Origin: Lachnospiraceae bacterium
GTDB lineage: Bacteria > Bacillota > Clostridia > Lachnospirales > Lachnospiraceae
NCBI GenBank assembly: GCA_017962225.1
Contig: JAGCVT010000100.1
Span: 1-36,322, forward strand
DNA length: 36,322 nt
Direction of reading: 5' to 3'
The notes beneath the pieces were generated by a model that worked only from the letters and a program-made list of their open reading frames with translations, was not told the DNA's origin and did not search any database. Position numbers and translations under genes: made by a program. Shown one piece after another: positions 25,703 to 33,258 of this stretch. The stretch's first letter is position 1. Every line of letters begins with the position of its first letter.

Positions 25703-26449
25703 TTATATTCTTCGTCCTACCGCCCGAAACGCCCAGCCGATAAAGCAGGCGATGCTTTTGAGTAGACTAAGTTTCTCCTGTTTTCTGTATAAGTTCCAGA
25801 TTCGTCTGATAGCTTCGAACTTGTTGGACGAAAGCGATTTGGACGGTCTTCTGTAATACACCAGATTTTCGTTTAACCCGTATGCCGCAACTCCCGTTCT
25901 TAAAAGTTTCCACCAGAGTGCGGTGTCCTCGCTCTTTATGTGGGGCATTTCAATCTGCTCTTTCGTAAGAACGGACATATCGAAAACCACGGTGGATGTA
26001 AATATTGTCGTGTTTTTAAGTGCCTCGTTGTATGAGATGGTCTCGGGTACTTTTACGATCTTGCCCAGAGGCTTTGCATCCTCGTCCGCAAATTCGTAAC
26101 CGGTAAAGCAGAATGCGGCGTTCTTTTCTTTCATGAACGCAATCTGTTTTTCAAGCTTTTCTTTCTGCCACAAATCATCCGCATCAAGGAATGCTATGTA
26201 TCTGCCGTCCGCCTCTTTTATGCCTGCGTTTCTCGCGCCTGCCGCGTCATTGACGTCTTCGAGGGTAAGCACTTTGATTCTCGGGTCCGACATTTCTTTC
26301 AGGATTTCTTTTGTTAAGTCCGTCGAATTGTTTTCGCAGAGAATGACCTCGATGTTGTCATGGTTTTGAGCAAATACGCTTTCGACCGTGTCTTTTATGA
26401 ACTTTTCGGCGTTGTGAACAGGTATTACAACACTGACTTTGTCTTCCAT
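25703..26449 (-). CDS. GT2 glycosyltransferase
   Basis: This is a 248-residue GT2 enzyme with KVSVVIPVHNAEKFIKD, CENNSTDLT near 38, GARNAGIKEADGRY near 70 and the metal motif FLDADDLWQKEK at about 84-95. Most of its relatives are capsule and lipopolysaccharide glycosyltransferases. The ATG at 26449 has AGGGG 4 bases upstream; an in-frame TTG one codon earlier is less likely. The C-terminus (IACFIGWAFRAVGRRI) is hydrophobic and basic, probably peripheral to the membrane. It precedes the initiating transferase gene. Confidence 0.92.
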   Translation of the reverse strand: MEDKVSVVIPVHNAEKFIKDTVESVFAQNHDNIEVILCENNSTDLTKEILKEMSDPRIKVLTLEDVNDAAGARNAGIKEADGRYIAFLDADDLWQKEKLEKQIAFMKEKNAAFCFTGYEFADEDAKPLGKIVKVPETISYNEALKNTTIFTSTVVFDMSVLTKEQIEMPHIKSEDTALWWKLLRTGVAAYGLNENLVYYRRPSKSLSSNKFEAIRRIWNLYRKQEKLSLLKSIACFIGWAFRAVGRRI

Positions 26450-26461
26450 CAAACCCCTCGG

Positions 26462-28090
26462 CTACAAATCTTTTTTGCGGTAGCAGACATAACCGCTGTT
26501 TTCGTAAATAATCTCGTAAAAGTATTCCACTTCCATAGCGTGGTCCGTCATCAGCGAACTGTAATCATGCTCTATCCAGTCCTCTCTGAAATGCTCGTGT
26601 CTCGGAAGGAAAATGTATTCTGCATCGCTTCCGTAAAAATCGTTCTTAAGCACAAAATTGATTCCGAGGCCCTCAGGCATCGCAAGGATTGCCTTAGGCT
26701 CCATCGTGTACATAATCACCGTGTTGTCCCACGGATCGCCGCTGTCTTTAATCGTTAAAACGTCTTTTAATTCGTTTTCAAGGCTCTTCCACTCTGCGGT
26801 AACTTCGCTCCTGTAATATCTTTCCGTTCCCTGGAAATTCTTAAGGTTTACGGGAAGGAACAAAAGTCCGGTCGCGTTGCAGAGAATGATGGTCCATGCA
26901 AAATATTTGTCTTCGGTCATCATCAGCAGGTATATGCAGAAGATGATGGCGATTTCCGTTCCGCGCATGAATGTGTCGGGAACGATGGTGTAAAGCGTTA
27001 AGTACATCAGGAAAAAGATGCATATCGAATACACCGATGTAAGCGCTATCACTTTGTCTTTTTCGGATGAGCCCTTCGAAAAAAACGTAATGATCGAACT
27101 CACGATTATCAGGAAGGCTATCAGTACGTGGAAGATGTAAACGCCGTTTGATCTGACGTAATATCTTAAATCCAGAAGGCCCTTAAATCCGTCGCGCATC
27201 ATTCCCAGAAAGCTCTTAAAAGCAGCAAATATATGTCCTGAGCTGACTGCGCTTAAAAGTGCTTCGGTTTTGCCGATGTTGTAGTTGCTCGAGATAAGAT
27301 GTAAAAGTCCGTAGCTTGCGGTCGCGATAAATCCCATCGCGATAACCGATACCAGAATTCTTACCCAGAGTTTCTTCTTCGCAAGAAGCGCAAACACGTA
27401 AATCGGAATGCAGAACGCGAAAAATGTATAAACCTGAACCGCGTAAACAATCAAAAGCGGAGTTACAACGTATTTAAGCCACTTAGGACAATTGTCAAAG
27501 AACATTCTGTACAAGAGTCCCGCGATAACGATTGCAAGCGCGTATCGAAACATCTCGGACATGTTCGTGTTTAAGTAAAGTATGAAAACTATGCTCGTAA
27601 CCTGTGCGAGTATAAGTTTAAACGTGTTCTTTTTATCCGGCTTTGTTAACACCATAAATATGGCGTTTGCTGCCGTTACATAAACCATGTTGCAGATATA
27701 CACAAAGGAATATCCGACAGGAAAAATGATGGCGGGTATAAAATACGGGGCCAGTATTGCGGGACTCCATGCGGATCCGGTACCCATGATTGCATGATTG
27801 CCGTCAAAGCCCCAGTAGCCTTTGGGTGCAAGATTTCCTGAGTATGTCTCAATCAGCTTGATATATACCGCTTCGTCGTTCCACTTAATGCCCGGAAGCG
27901 CCGCGTAACCCTGGGCTATCCACTTGACTGCCATGAAAATCAGGGAGAGGATGCAGGGGGTAAGCACGAAAAGGATTTTTAAAACAAGAGCCTGAGTGTC
28001 TCTTTTATGAGACTTATCCTCATTCTGCTTTTTGATGTTTTTCTTTTTGCTCTCTTCTTTGCTCATCCCTAAAACCGTCTGTAAATGCAC
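26462..28090 (-). CDS. Polytopic membrane protein, probable GT-C-type glycosyltransferase
   Basis: This is the first gene of the polysaccharide cluster (542 residues from the GTG at 28090). A highly charged Lys/Glu-rich N-terminus is followed by about eleven helices (36-430) and a soluble C-terminal domain of about 115 residues. The first outer loop has IKWNDEAVY (Asp72, Glu73), acidic residues suited to a GT-C enzyme. Topology matches the protein at 3908-5665, and both have outer C-terminal domains, but I recognise no named family. The start is uncertain: GTG at 28090 has AGG nearby, while ATG at 28066 (MSKEESKKK) lacks a well-spaced site. It has no adjacent GtrB partner. Confidence 0.75.
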   Translation of the reverse strand: MHLQTVLGMSKEESKKKNIKKQNEDKSHKRDTQALVLKILFVLTPCILSLIFMAVKWIAQGYAALPGIKWNDEAVYIKLIETYSGNLAPKGYWGFDGNHAIMGTGSAWSPAILAPYFIPAIIFPVGYSFVYICNMVYVTAANAIFMVLTKPDKKNTFKLILAQVTSIVFILYLNTNMSEMFRYALAIVIAGLLYRMFFDNCPKWLKYVVTPLLIVYAVQVYTFFAFCIPIYVFALLAKKKLWVRILVSVIAMGFIATASYGLLHLISSNYNIGKTEALLSAVSSGHIFAAFKSFLGMMRDGFKGLLDLRYYVRSNGVYIFHVLIAFLIIVSSIITFFSKGSSEKDKVIALTSVYSICIFFLMYLTLYTIVPDTFMRGTEIAIIFCIYLLMMTEDKYFAWTIILCNATGLLFLPVNLKNFQGTERYYRSEVTAEWKSLENELKDVLTIKDSGDPWDNTVIMYTMEPKAILAMPEGLGINFVLKNDFYGSDAEYIFLPRHEHFREDWIEHDYSSLMTDHAMEVEYFYEIIYENSGYVCYRKKDL

Positions 28091-28151
28091 CGGAACCTAT
28101 ATCCGTACATTATTAACCCATCATATCATTCAAATTCTCATAATTAAGTGT

Positions 28152-28160
28152 ATTATAACA
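28152..28160 (-). promoter_or_regulatory. Extended -10 promoter of the polysaccharide cluster
   Basis: The minus strand reads TGTTATAAT, a perfect TATAAT (28152-28157) with the TGn extension, identical to the element before the methyltransferase gene. No convincing -35 exists in the AT-rich sequence at 17 bases. Transcription would start near 28145, giving a leader of about 55 bases before the first gene. Confidence 0.55.
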
Positions 28161-28220
28161 TAATATATATTTATATACCACAAATTTATGCATTCTGTTC
28201 TGTTTTTGTCCATCACATGT

Positions 28221-28315
28221 GTCAATTGGGGACGGTTCTTAATTGATCAAAAAAGTCAAAACGGAACCGTCCCCAATTGATCAAAAAGAGCAAAATAGAA
28301 CCGTCCCCGATTGAC
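28221..28315. repeat. Three-copy palindromic repeat between divergent promoters
   Basis: An 18-base motif occurs as copy A (28221-28238, GTCAATTGGGGACGGTTC) and, inverted, as copies B (28264-28280) and C (28298-28315). A and B pair perfectly over 17 bases; A and C pair over 18 with one G-U wobble. B and C belong to two tandem 34-base units (28241-28274 and 28275-28308) with 29 of 34 bases identical. Only one of two alternative hairpins can form at a time. The high-GC core stands out in a very AT-rich region. It looks like a REP or miniature mobile repeat; copy C ends 3 bases before the rmlD -35, so it may affect that promoter. Confidence 0.75.
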
Positions 28316-28318
28316 TCA

Positions 28319-28347
28319 TTGGACTTTTATGAAAAATGTGATAGAAT
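28319..28347 (+). promoter_or_regulatory. rmlD promoter
   Basis: TTGGAC (28319-28324), a 17-base spacer and the extended -10 TGATAGAAT (28339-28347) form a good sigma-A-type promoter, with start of transcription near 28354 and a short leader before the rmlD ATG. Confidence 0.6.
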
Positions 28348-28386
28348 CTGCCTTGTAAGTTTTAATTTGAATTTGGAGAGAAAATT

Positions 28387-29238
28387 ATGATAAAACTGCT
28401 TATTACGGGCGGTAACGGCCAGCTTGGACGTGCCATCAACAATCTTTACAAAGACAGAGCGGATATCGAATGCATCAATACCGATGTCGGAGAGCTTGAT
28501 ATCACCAATCTTGAAGAAGTTCTGGCATTTGTAGAAACTAACAAGCCTTACGCAATCATCAACTGCGCGGCTCACACCGCAGTAGACCTTTGCGAGGATC
28601 AGGAAGAACTTGCTTATAAAATCAATGCAATCGGCCCCAGAAACTTAAGTATCGCAGCCGAAAAGAACGGTGCGAAAATCCTTCACATCAGCACGGATTA
28701 CGTATTTGCGGGCGATGCAACCCAGCCTTACAAAGAGTTTGATATTCCTGCTCCCCAGGGCGTATACGGAGCCACCAAACTTGCAGGCGAAAACTTCGTA
28801 AAAGAGTTTTCCACCAGATACTTTATCATCCGTACCGCATGGCTTTACGGCGACGGCAAAAACTTCGTAAAAACAATGCTTCGTCTCGCCGAAGACCGCG
28901 ACGAAATCGGTGTTGTATACGATCAGGTCGGAAGCCCCACAAGCACATTCGAGCTTGCAAAAGCAATGGATTCACTGCTTTTCACCGAAAACTACGGAAC
29001 CTTCCACGGAACCTGCGAAGGTATCTGTTCATGGGCTGATTTTGCGGAAGAGATTTTCAAGATTGCAGGAAAGAATGTAAAAGTTAACCGTCTTACCAGC
29101 GATCAGTATCCCGCAAAAGCAAAAAGACCCGCTTACTCGGTACTTGAAAATTATATGTTTAAAATCACTAACGGATTTATGTTTGCCGACTGGCACGACG
29201 CTTTGAAAGAATATATGGAATGGCTTAACAAACAGTAA
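28387..29238 (+). CDS. rmlD: dTDP-4-dehydrorhamnose reductase
   Basis: This enzyme of the dTDP-L-rhamnose pathway reduces dTDP-4-dehydro-L-rhamnose with NAD(P)H in the cytoplasm. The 283-residue length is normal. The N-terminal GGNGQLG (8-14) binds the nucleotide, NCAAHTAVD lies near 58-66, HISTDYVFAG follows near 97-106, and the catalytic YGATK is at 127-131 (Tyr127, Lys131). GGAGAG precedes the ATG by 6 bases. It is transcribed alone, from its own promoter to its own terminator; rmlA, rmlB and rmlC are not in the window. It suggests rhamnose in the surface polysaccharide encoded opposite. Confidence 0.95.
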   Translation: MIKLLITGGNGQLGRAINNLYKDRADIECINTDVGELDITNLEEVLAFVETNKPYAIINCAAHTAVDLCEDQEELAYKINAIGPRNLSIAAEKNGAKILHISTDYVFAGDATQPYKEFDIPAPQGVYGATKLAGENFVKEFSTRYFIIRTAWLYGDGKNFVKTMLRLAEDRDEIGVVYDQVGSPTSTFELAKAMDSLLFTENYGTFHGTCEGICSWADFAEEIFKIAGKNVKVNRLTSDQYPAKAKRPAYSVLENYMFKITNGFMFADWHDALKEYMEWLNKQ

Positions 29239-29256
29239 GTTTTATGAGAAAAAATG

Positions 29257-29290
29257 AGCCGGAGGATTATCAGATTCCTCCGGCTTTTTT
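29257..29290. terminator. Bidirectional intrinsic terminator
   Basis: Ten-base arms AGCCGGAGGA (29257-29266) and TCCTCCGGCT (29276-29285) pair perfectly around a 9-base loop. Six T follow on the plus strand, serving rmlD; on the minus strand a T-run also follows, serving the DUF212 gene that ends at 29297. Confidence 0.93.
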
Positions 29291-29296
29291 ATTTTA

Positions 29297-29764
29297 CTAT
29301 TTCATGATTACGAGACAGTAAAGAAATGCAAATCCGATTCCAAGGAGCGCTCCGCAGAATACCTGGAGCGGTGTATGTCCGACAAATTCTTTTAACTTCT
29401 CGTCGTTTGAAAGTTCGGAACCGTTTTTCTTGAACATTTCGATAAATTCGTTGAGGACCTTGGCCTGGTTGCCCGTCTCTCTTCTTACGCCTGTGGCATC
29501 GTACATTACGACTATTGCAAGAAGTCCCGCAACCGCTACCAGATAGGAGCCCGGACCTTCGTTTAGCGCAAGTGCCGTTACCATGGCGCAGACCGCTGCA
29601 GAGTGGCAGCTGGGCATTCCGCCGGGACCTATGAGTCTCTCAGGCACGAATTTTTTGGTCATTGAAAGGTGGATAATGGTTTTTATGATCTGCGCTAGTA
29701 TCCAGCTTAAAGCCGCAGACATTATAACTTCATTGTGAACCAGGTCACTTAAAAACTGTAACAT
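29297..29764 (-). CDS. Divergent PAP2 family membrane protein (DUF212)
   Basis: The 155-residue protein matches the DUF212/divergent PAP2 family (PF02681). It has ILAQIIKTIIH in the first helix, RLIGPGGMPSCHSAA (about 43-57) and YDATGVRRETGNQA (about 88-101), with four to five helices. SCHSA and the later acidic motif resemble acid-phosphatase (PAP2) sites but lack the full set, and the family function is not established. AAGGA lies 8 bases before the ATG. It is 12 bases after the lipoprotein gene and shares its promoter, then ends at the bidirectional terminator. Confidence 0.9.
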   Translation of the reverse strand: MLQFLSDLVHNEVIMSAALSWILAQIIKTIIHLSMTKKFVPERLIGPGGMPSCHSAAVCAMVTALALNEGPGSYLVAVAGLLAIVVMYDATGVRRETGNQAKVLNEFIEMFKKNGSELSNDEKLKEFVGHTPLQVFCGALLGIGFAFLYCLVIMK

Positions 29765-29776
29765 TGAAAAATTCCT

Positions 29777-30685
29777 TTATTCTGCAGACGGCATATTGTA
29801 GGACTCTGTATAGGTAGTCCCGCCGAGATTAACAACCCCGGATTCATTGTAGATTGCATAGCCATCCGCATTATTTGTAACACTGCCGCCGGTCAGTGTG
29901 AGTACGGCAGATCCGCGATTGTTGTAAATCACGGGATGGAAAGAATCGCCGATGCCGGAGATGCTTCCCGAAACTATTTCCATGGTACCCGAATTAACCA
30001 CAGTCATTACGTTTGAATGAGTGTGAGAAATATCCGAATCTTTGATGGTAAGAACACTGCTGCCGTTCTCGGAATTCCAGATTGCCACAGAATCGGTATC
30101 ATTTGTAACGGTTACTCCCTGAAGCGTGAGTTCGCCGTAATTTACGATACTCTTTGAATATTCTCCGTTTACGCTGTTGGTGATTGTACCTGCACCGTAA
30201 ATGGTCATTTTTCCGTTGTTGATAATGGTATCTTCACCGATTCCGTCAATGGTAAAACCGCCGAGCTCGATATTGATCTCAGCACCCTGAGCGGTATTTC
30301 CGCCGCCCTTAACGTCTTTGGTAAGATATATTCTTTTGGATCCGTCGCCGATATAGTTGAACGCATCCTGAAGTGAATCAAACCCGATTCCGTCTACGGT
30401 TACGGGTTTGTTCTGATATTCAAAATAAACGTTAACCGTTTCTTTTCCCGTGGTATTTGAAGTCTCAAGCGACCATGTTGCAACATCCCAGACAATGGAT
30501 GCTTCCTTGCTGTTGGATTCGATTGAAACGGCTTTATAAAAATTCTTGTCCGGCGCGGAAGCTGCTTCCTGGCCGTCAACGAAATATTTAACTTTAGGAT
30601 CTCCCGTAGTCTCTTTGGTGCAGGCACAAAGTAACGCAACCGCACTTAAAACCGACATCAGAAGTACTGCTTTAAAATTCTTCAT
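29777..30685 (-). CDS. Lipoprotein with beta-helix-like repeats
   Basis: The 302-residue protein starts with a lipoprotein signal: MKNFK, a hydrophobic stretch and the lipobox LCAC with Cys22 as the probable acylated residue, so it would be anchored on the outer side of the membrane. From about residue 145 on there are at least six turns of 20-26 residues with NxG followed by alternating hydrophobics (NNGKMTIYG, NYGELTLQG, NSGTMEIVS, NNRGSAVLTLTG, NESGVVNLG), typical of a right-handed beta-helix with an Asn ladder. No catalytic site is recognised; glycan or cell-wall binding is possible. I chose this ATG because the upstream promoter -10 overlaps the alternative TTG at 30742. Confidence 0.82.
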   Translation of the reverse strand: MKNFKAVLLMSVLSAVALLCACTKETTGDPKVKYFVDGQEAASAPDKNFYKAVSIESNSKEASIVWDVATWSLETSNTTGKETVNVYFEYQNKPVTVDGIGFDSLQDAFNYIGDGSKRIYLTKDVKGGGNTAQGAEINIELGGFTIDGIGEDTIINNGKMTIYGAGTITNSVNGEYSKSIVNYGELTLQGVTVTNDTDSVAIWNSENGSSVLTIKDSDISHTHSNVMTVVNSGTMEIVSGSISGIGDSFHPVIYNNRGSAVLTLTGGSVTNNADGYAIYNESGVVNLGGTTYTESYNMPSAE

Positions 30686-30741
30686 AAAACTCTCTTTTTG
30701 TGTATTTCCAATGGGTACTCTGTCTTTCACGACAACACACA

Positions 30742-30770
30742 ATTATACATTTATGTGGTTTTTTTGTCAA
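30742..30770 (-). promoter_or_regulatory. Consensus sigma-A promoter of the lipoprotein gene
   Basis: On the minus strand a perfect TTGACA (30765-30770) and a perfect TATAAT (30742-30747) are separated by exactly 17 bases. Start of transcription is expected near 30735, leaving a leader of about 50 bases before the ATG at 30685. Confidence 0.9.
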
Positions 30771-30848
30771 TGAAAACAGGGACAAGCACGGTTGCGTTGA
30801 ACTCATAAAATATTCAATTTTCAGGCTTTTTTACGCCTCATAAAACTT

Positions 30849-32522
30849 TTATTTCCGCATTCCTTTCCTGAAATCGTCTCCCGAATCACCCTCGCCCATG
30901 TTAAAGGTTCCCATCGACTTGATGTCAATGTGTGATGCATCAATTAAAGCATTAGAATTTCGCTGGCCTTCATCAGTTGAGGGAATCGTTCCGTCAAGCT
31001 GTCCTTTTATGCTTTCCGCACGAAGCTTGATGGTTTCATACAGTGTTTCTGCTGCAGTTTCGTATTCGTCGTAATTGTAAAATGCAGTCGGATCTTCTTC
31101 AACAAGTGAATCAATCTGGCTTCTGATACGTGAATAAACTTCGTCAAATCTTCCGCCGTTTACGTATTCTTCCACAAGCATATCCAGATATTCATGGTAC
31201 TTTGCGAGGTATTCCTCGTTCTCAAGGAGAGCATTGAAAAACTGTGTGCCCGAGAAAGGTGTATCAATCGCATCATTTACTACACTCGTTCTGTCCGAAC
31301 CGCCGCCCATGCTCATTCCGCCTAAGGATAAGTTGTAATCCCAAGGGAATATGTTAAGTTTTCCGTCATATTCGTATAGATAGTAGTTATGAGCCATCGA
31401 GCCAGAAAGGCTGTCCATATTAACCGAGAATATATGTACTGCCATATATTTAAGCACATTGTCGACATCGAGATATTCTTCTATATCCGTGCCTTCGCTG
31501 ATGTTTTTAAGCGCGGTTACGACTCTTTTATGATCGGCCTTACTCGTGCCTGTTACTTCGCCGTCCCAGATGGTTGAGTAGCTGTCAAGATCATCGTCGG
31601 TGTAGTTTAAATTTGCACCGCCGTTGTCGAAGGAGAAACCGCCTCCGCCTCCCGGGAAACCACCACCGCCGGGTGAGGGTTTGGAATCTTTGTCTTCACT
31701 GCTGTCTTCAAAAGGCGCTTCTGCACTGTCTTTATTAGGCATATCTCCAAAGTCGAAACTGCCCATATCAGGCATATTGCTCATATCGAAATCGCCCATG
31801 CCAGGCATATTACTGAAATCAAATCCTCCGCCACCGAATGACGGAGCGCCTTTGTCATCAGATTTTGACGAATTGCCGCCACCCATTTCCATGCTGTCGG
31901 GCTTGTAGAGTTCGCCGTCCTGCGTTCCGAAGTTACGAAGCATGAAGCTTTCTTCGACTGCTTCGAGCGCCAGATAAACTCCCCAGTATTCGCCGTTTAC
32001 GCTTACCTTGGCGTAATTGTACAAGGATGCGTCGGCGCCAAGATACTGATACATATCGTAAATGATGGCTTCCTTCATGTTGGTCGCATCTGCGTAATTG
32101 TTATTTAAGATGAGCTTATCAAGGCCGTAGCATGTCTGACCTTTTACGAAATGATCAAACTCTAATTTAAGACTGTATCTGTCCGTGTCGGGATCCATTG
32201 CAATAGCCGAAAGACTTGTATTTCCCTTTGGTCTTATCGCAACATTTTTAACCGTGATTCCGTTTATTTCAACATCACACACATAGTACACTTCGGTCAT
32301 TGCGTTTTTAAGCATTTCGTTCCAGTCGTCTTCATCCATAATGATGTTGACGCTGATGGGTTCGTCGGTGTCAAAAAGAGCGGTTTCATACTCCATTCTG
32401 ACAGTGCTTCCGCCCATTGCTTCGCTTAACGTATCAGCAAACATAACCGCAAGAAAACATAACGTAACGGCTATGGCCGTAAGGGCGACTATTATTTTTG
32501 ATACATGTTTGTAAGCAATCAT
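30849..32522 (-). CDS. CotH-family kinase-like protein with a Gly/Met/Asp-rich insert
   Basis: This 557-residue protein has one N-terminal membrane helix (about 8-30) and an extracytoplasmic CotH domain (PF08757). It shows IRPKGNTSLS near 96-105, GEYWGVYLALEAVEESF near 180, GELYKPDS and, after an insert, LNIFPWDYNLSLGG. CotH proteins have an atypical protein-kinase fold; B. subtilis CotH phosphorylates spore coat proteins. Between these halves, residues 207-304 form a low-complexity insert with three 11-residue repeats and Gly-rich runs. It is the third gene of a VTC-DUF4956-CotH operon. AGGAGA precedes the ATG. Its target is unknown and a spore role is not implied by this context. Confidence 0.88.
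   Translation of the reverse strand: MIAYKHVSKIIVALTAIAVTLCFLAVMFADTLSEAMGGSTVRMEYETALFDTDEPISVNIIMDEDDWNEMLKNAMTEVYYVCDVEINGITVKNVAIRPKGNTSLSAIAMDPDTDRYSLKLEFDHFVKGQTCYGLDKLILNNNYADATNMKEAIIYDMYQYLGADASLYNYAKVSVNGEYWGVYLALEAVEESFMLRNFGTQDGELYKPDSMEMGGGNSSKSDDKGAPSFGGGGFDFSNMPGMGDFDMSNMPDMGSFDFGDMPNKDSAEAPFEDSSEDKDSKPSPGGGGFPGGGGGFSFDNGGANLNYTDDDLDSYSTIWDGEVTGTSKADHKRVVTALKNISEGTDIEEYLDVDNVLKYMAVHIFSVNMDSLSGSMAHNYYLYEYDGKLNIFPWDYNLSLGGMSMGGGSDRTSVVNDAIDTPFSGTQFFNALLENEEYLAKYHEYLDMLVEEYVNGGRFDEVYSRIRSQIDSLVEEDPTAFYNYDEYETAAETLYETIKLRAESIKGQLDGTIPSTDEGQRNSNALIDASHIDIKSMGTFNMGEGDSGDDFRKGMRK
31725..31823 (-). repeat. Three tandem 33-base repeats inside the CotH-family gene
   Basis: Units at 31791-31823, 31758-31790 and 31725-31757 encode FDFSNMPGMGD, FDMSNMPDMGS and FDFGDMPNKDS. 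The third is the most diverged. They sit in the low-complexity insert, which is followed by a run rich in Pro and Gly (about 31620-31680). Confidence 0.85.
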
Positions 32523-32534
32523 AAAAATCTCCTG

Positions 32535-33209
32535 TTATGACATGTATTCTCCGTTAAATGTCACAAGTGTTGCGCCTGATACACCGCTTATTTCGTTTAC
32601 GCGGTTTACAAAGTTTACGGCTTCGTTTTTAACTCTTATTTCTGCCGTAAGTTCGATGCCTGAAGCATTGATGGATTTGGATTTTACAACATATTTGTCA
32701 ACTGATTTTTCAATGATGTTTAATGCGTTTTCTTCTGCTTTTTCATCTTCGCAGTTTACAATTAAAATGTAAGGAGCGTTTCTGAATTTCTTGTTTGCAA
32801 AAATTACAAGAACGATACCGATGATAACTGAACCGATAACCGCAAGAGGTATCATTCCGGCACCGATTACAATACCGACTGCAATCGACCAGAATAAGAA
32901 TACAATTTCCATCGGCTCTTTTATGGCTGCTCTGAAACGAACGATTGATAACGCACCGACCATACCAAGTGAAAGAACTACGTTACTTGTAACGGCCATG
33001 ATTACGAGTGTGGTAACAAGCGAAAGTCCGATAAGCGACATCGCAAATCCTGTGGAATACATGATTCCCGTAAATGTTTTCTTATAAATGAAAAATATGA
33101 AAAGCCCGATTACAAGTGCGAAAAGCATTCCGATTAAGGTATCGAGCGCAGAGAATTCTCTCACGCTTTCCAAGAAACTTGATTTAAAAATATCACTGAA
33201 TGACATCAT
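32535..33209 (-). CDS. DUF4956 domain membrane protein
   Basis: The 224-residue protein has four membrane helices in its first 145 residues and the DUF4956 (PF16316) hallmark GALSIVRFRAAIKEP between helices two and three. The C-terminal 80 residues form a soluble alpha/beta domain. Function is not established, but the family is commonly encoded with VTC-domain and CotH proteins. I chose the ATG at 33209, since GGAGG stands 8 bases before it; the in-frame TTG at 33224 overlaps that site and cannot be the start. It lies between the VTC and CotH genes. Confidence 0.9.
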   Translation of the reverse strand: MMSFSDIFKSSFLESVREFSALDTLIGMLFALVIGLFIFFIYKKTFTGIMYSTGFAMSLIGLSLVTTLVIMAVTSNVVLSLGMVGALSIVRFRAAIKEPMEIVFLFWSIAVGIVIGAGMIPLAVIGSVIIGIVLVIFANKKFRNAPYILIVNCEDEKAEENALNIIEKSVDKYVVKSKSINASGIELTAEIRVKNEAVNFVNRVNEISGVSGATLVTFNGEYMS

Positions 33210-33258
33210 TGTTTTTTCCTCCAAAATTTGTTGTTTCTCTTATCTCTTTTATGATTTA

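Noticed and set aside
28221..28315. Possible CRISPR-like array
   Set aside because: Only three copies, one inverted, in two near-identical 34-base units; the intervening bases are repeats too, not unique spacers, and no cas gene is present.
28327..28575. 82-residue minus-strand frame over the rmlD start
   Set aside because: It overlaps the well-supported rmlD gene and its promoter and has no recognisable features.
30686..30742. Longer lipoprotein start at the TTG at 30742
   Set aside because: That codon lies within the perfect -10 element, so it cannot be in the mRNA; the later ATG gives a proper signal peptide.
30785..30848. Terminator after the CotH gene
   Set aside because: Only a 4-base AGGC/GCCT stem with an A-rich loop is present and no clean T-run follows, so it is too weak to list.
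31624..31908. Proline-rich 94-residue plus-strand frame
   Set aside because: It is the reverse complement of the Gly/Met/Asp-rich insert of the CotH-family gene and has no ribosome binding site of its own.
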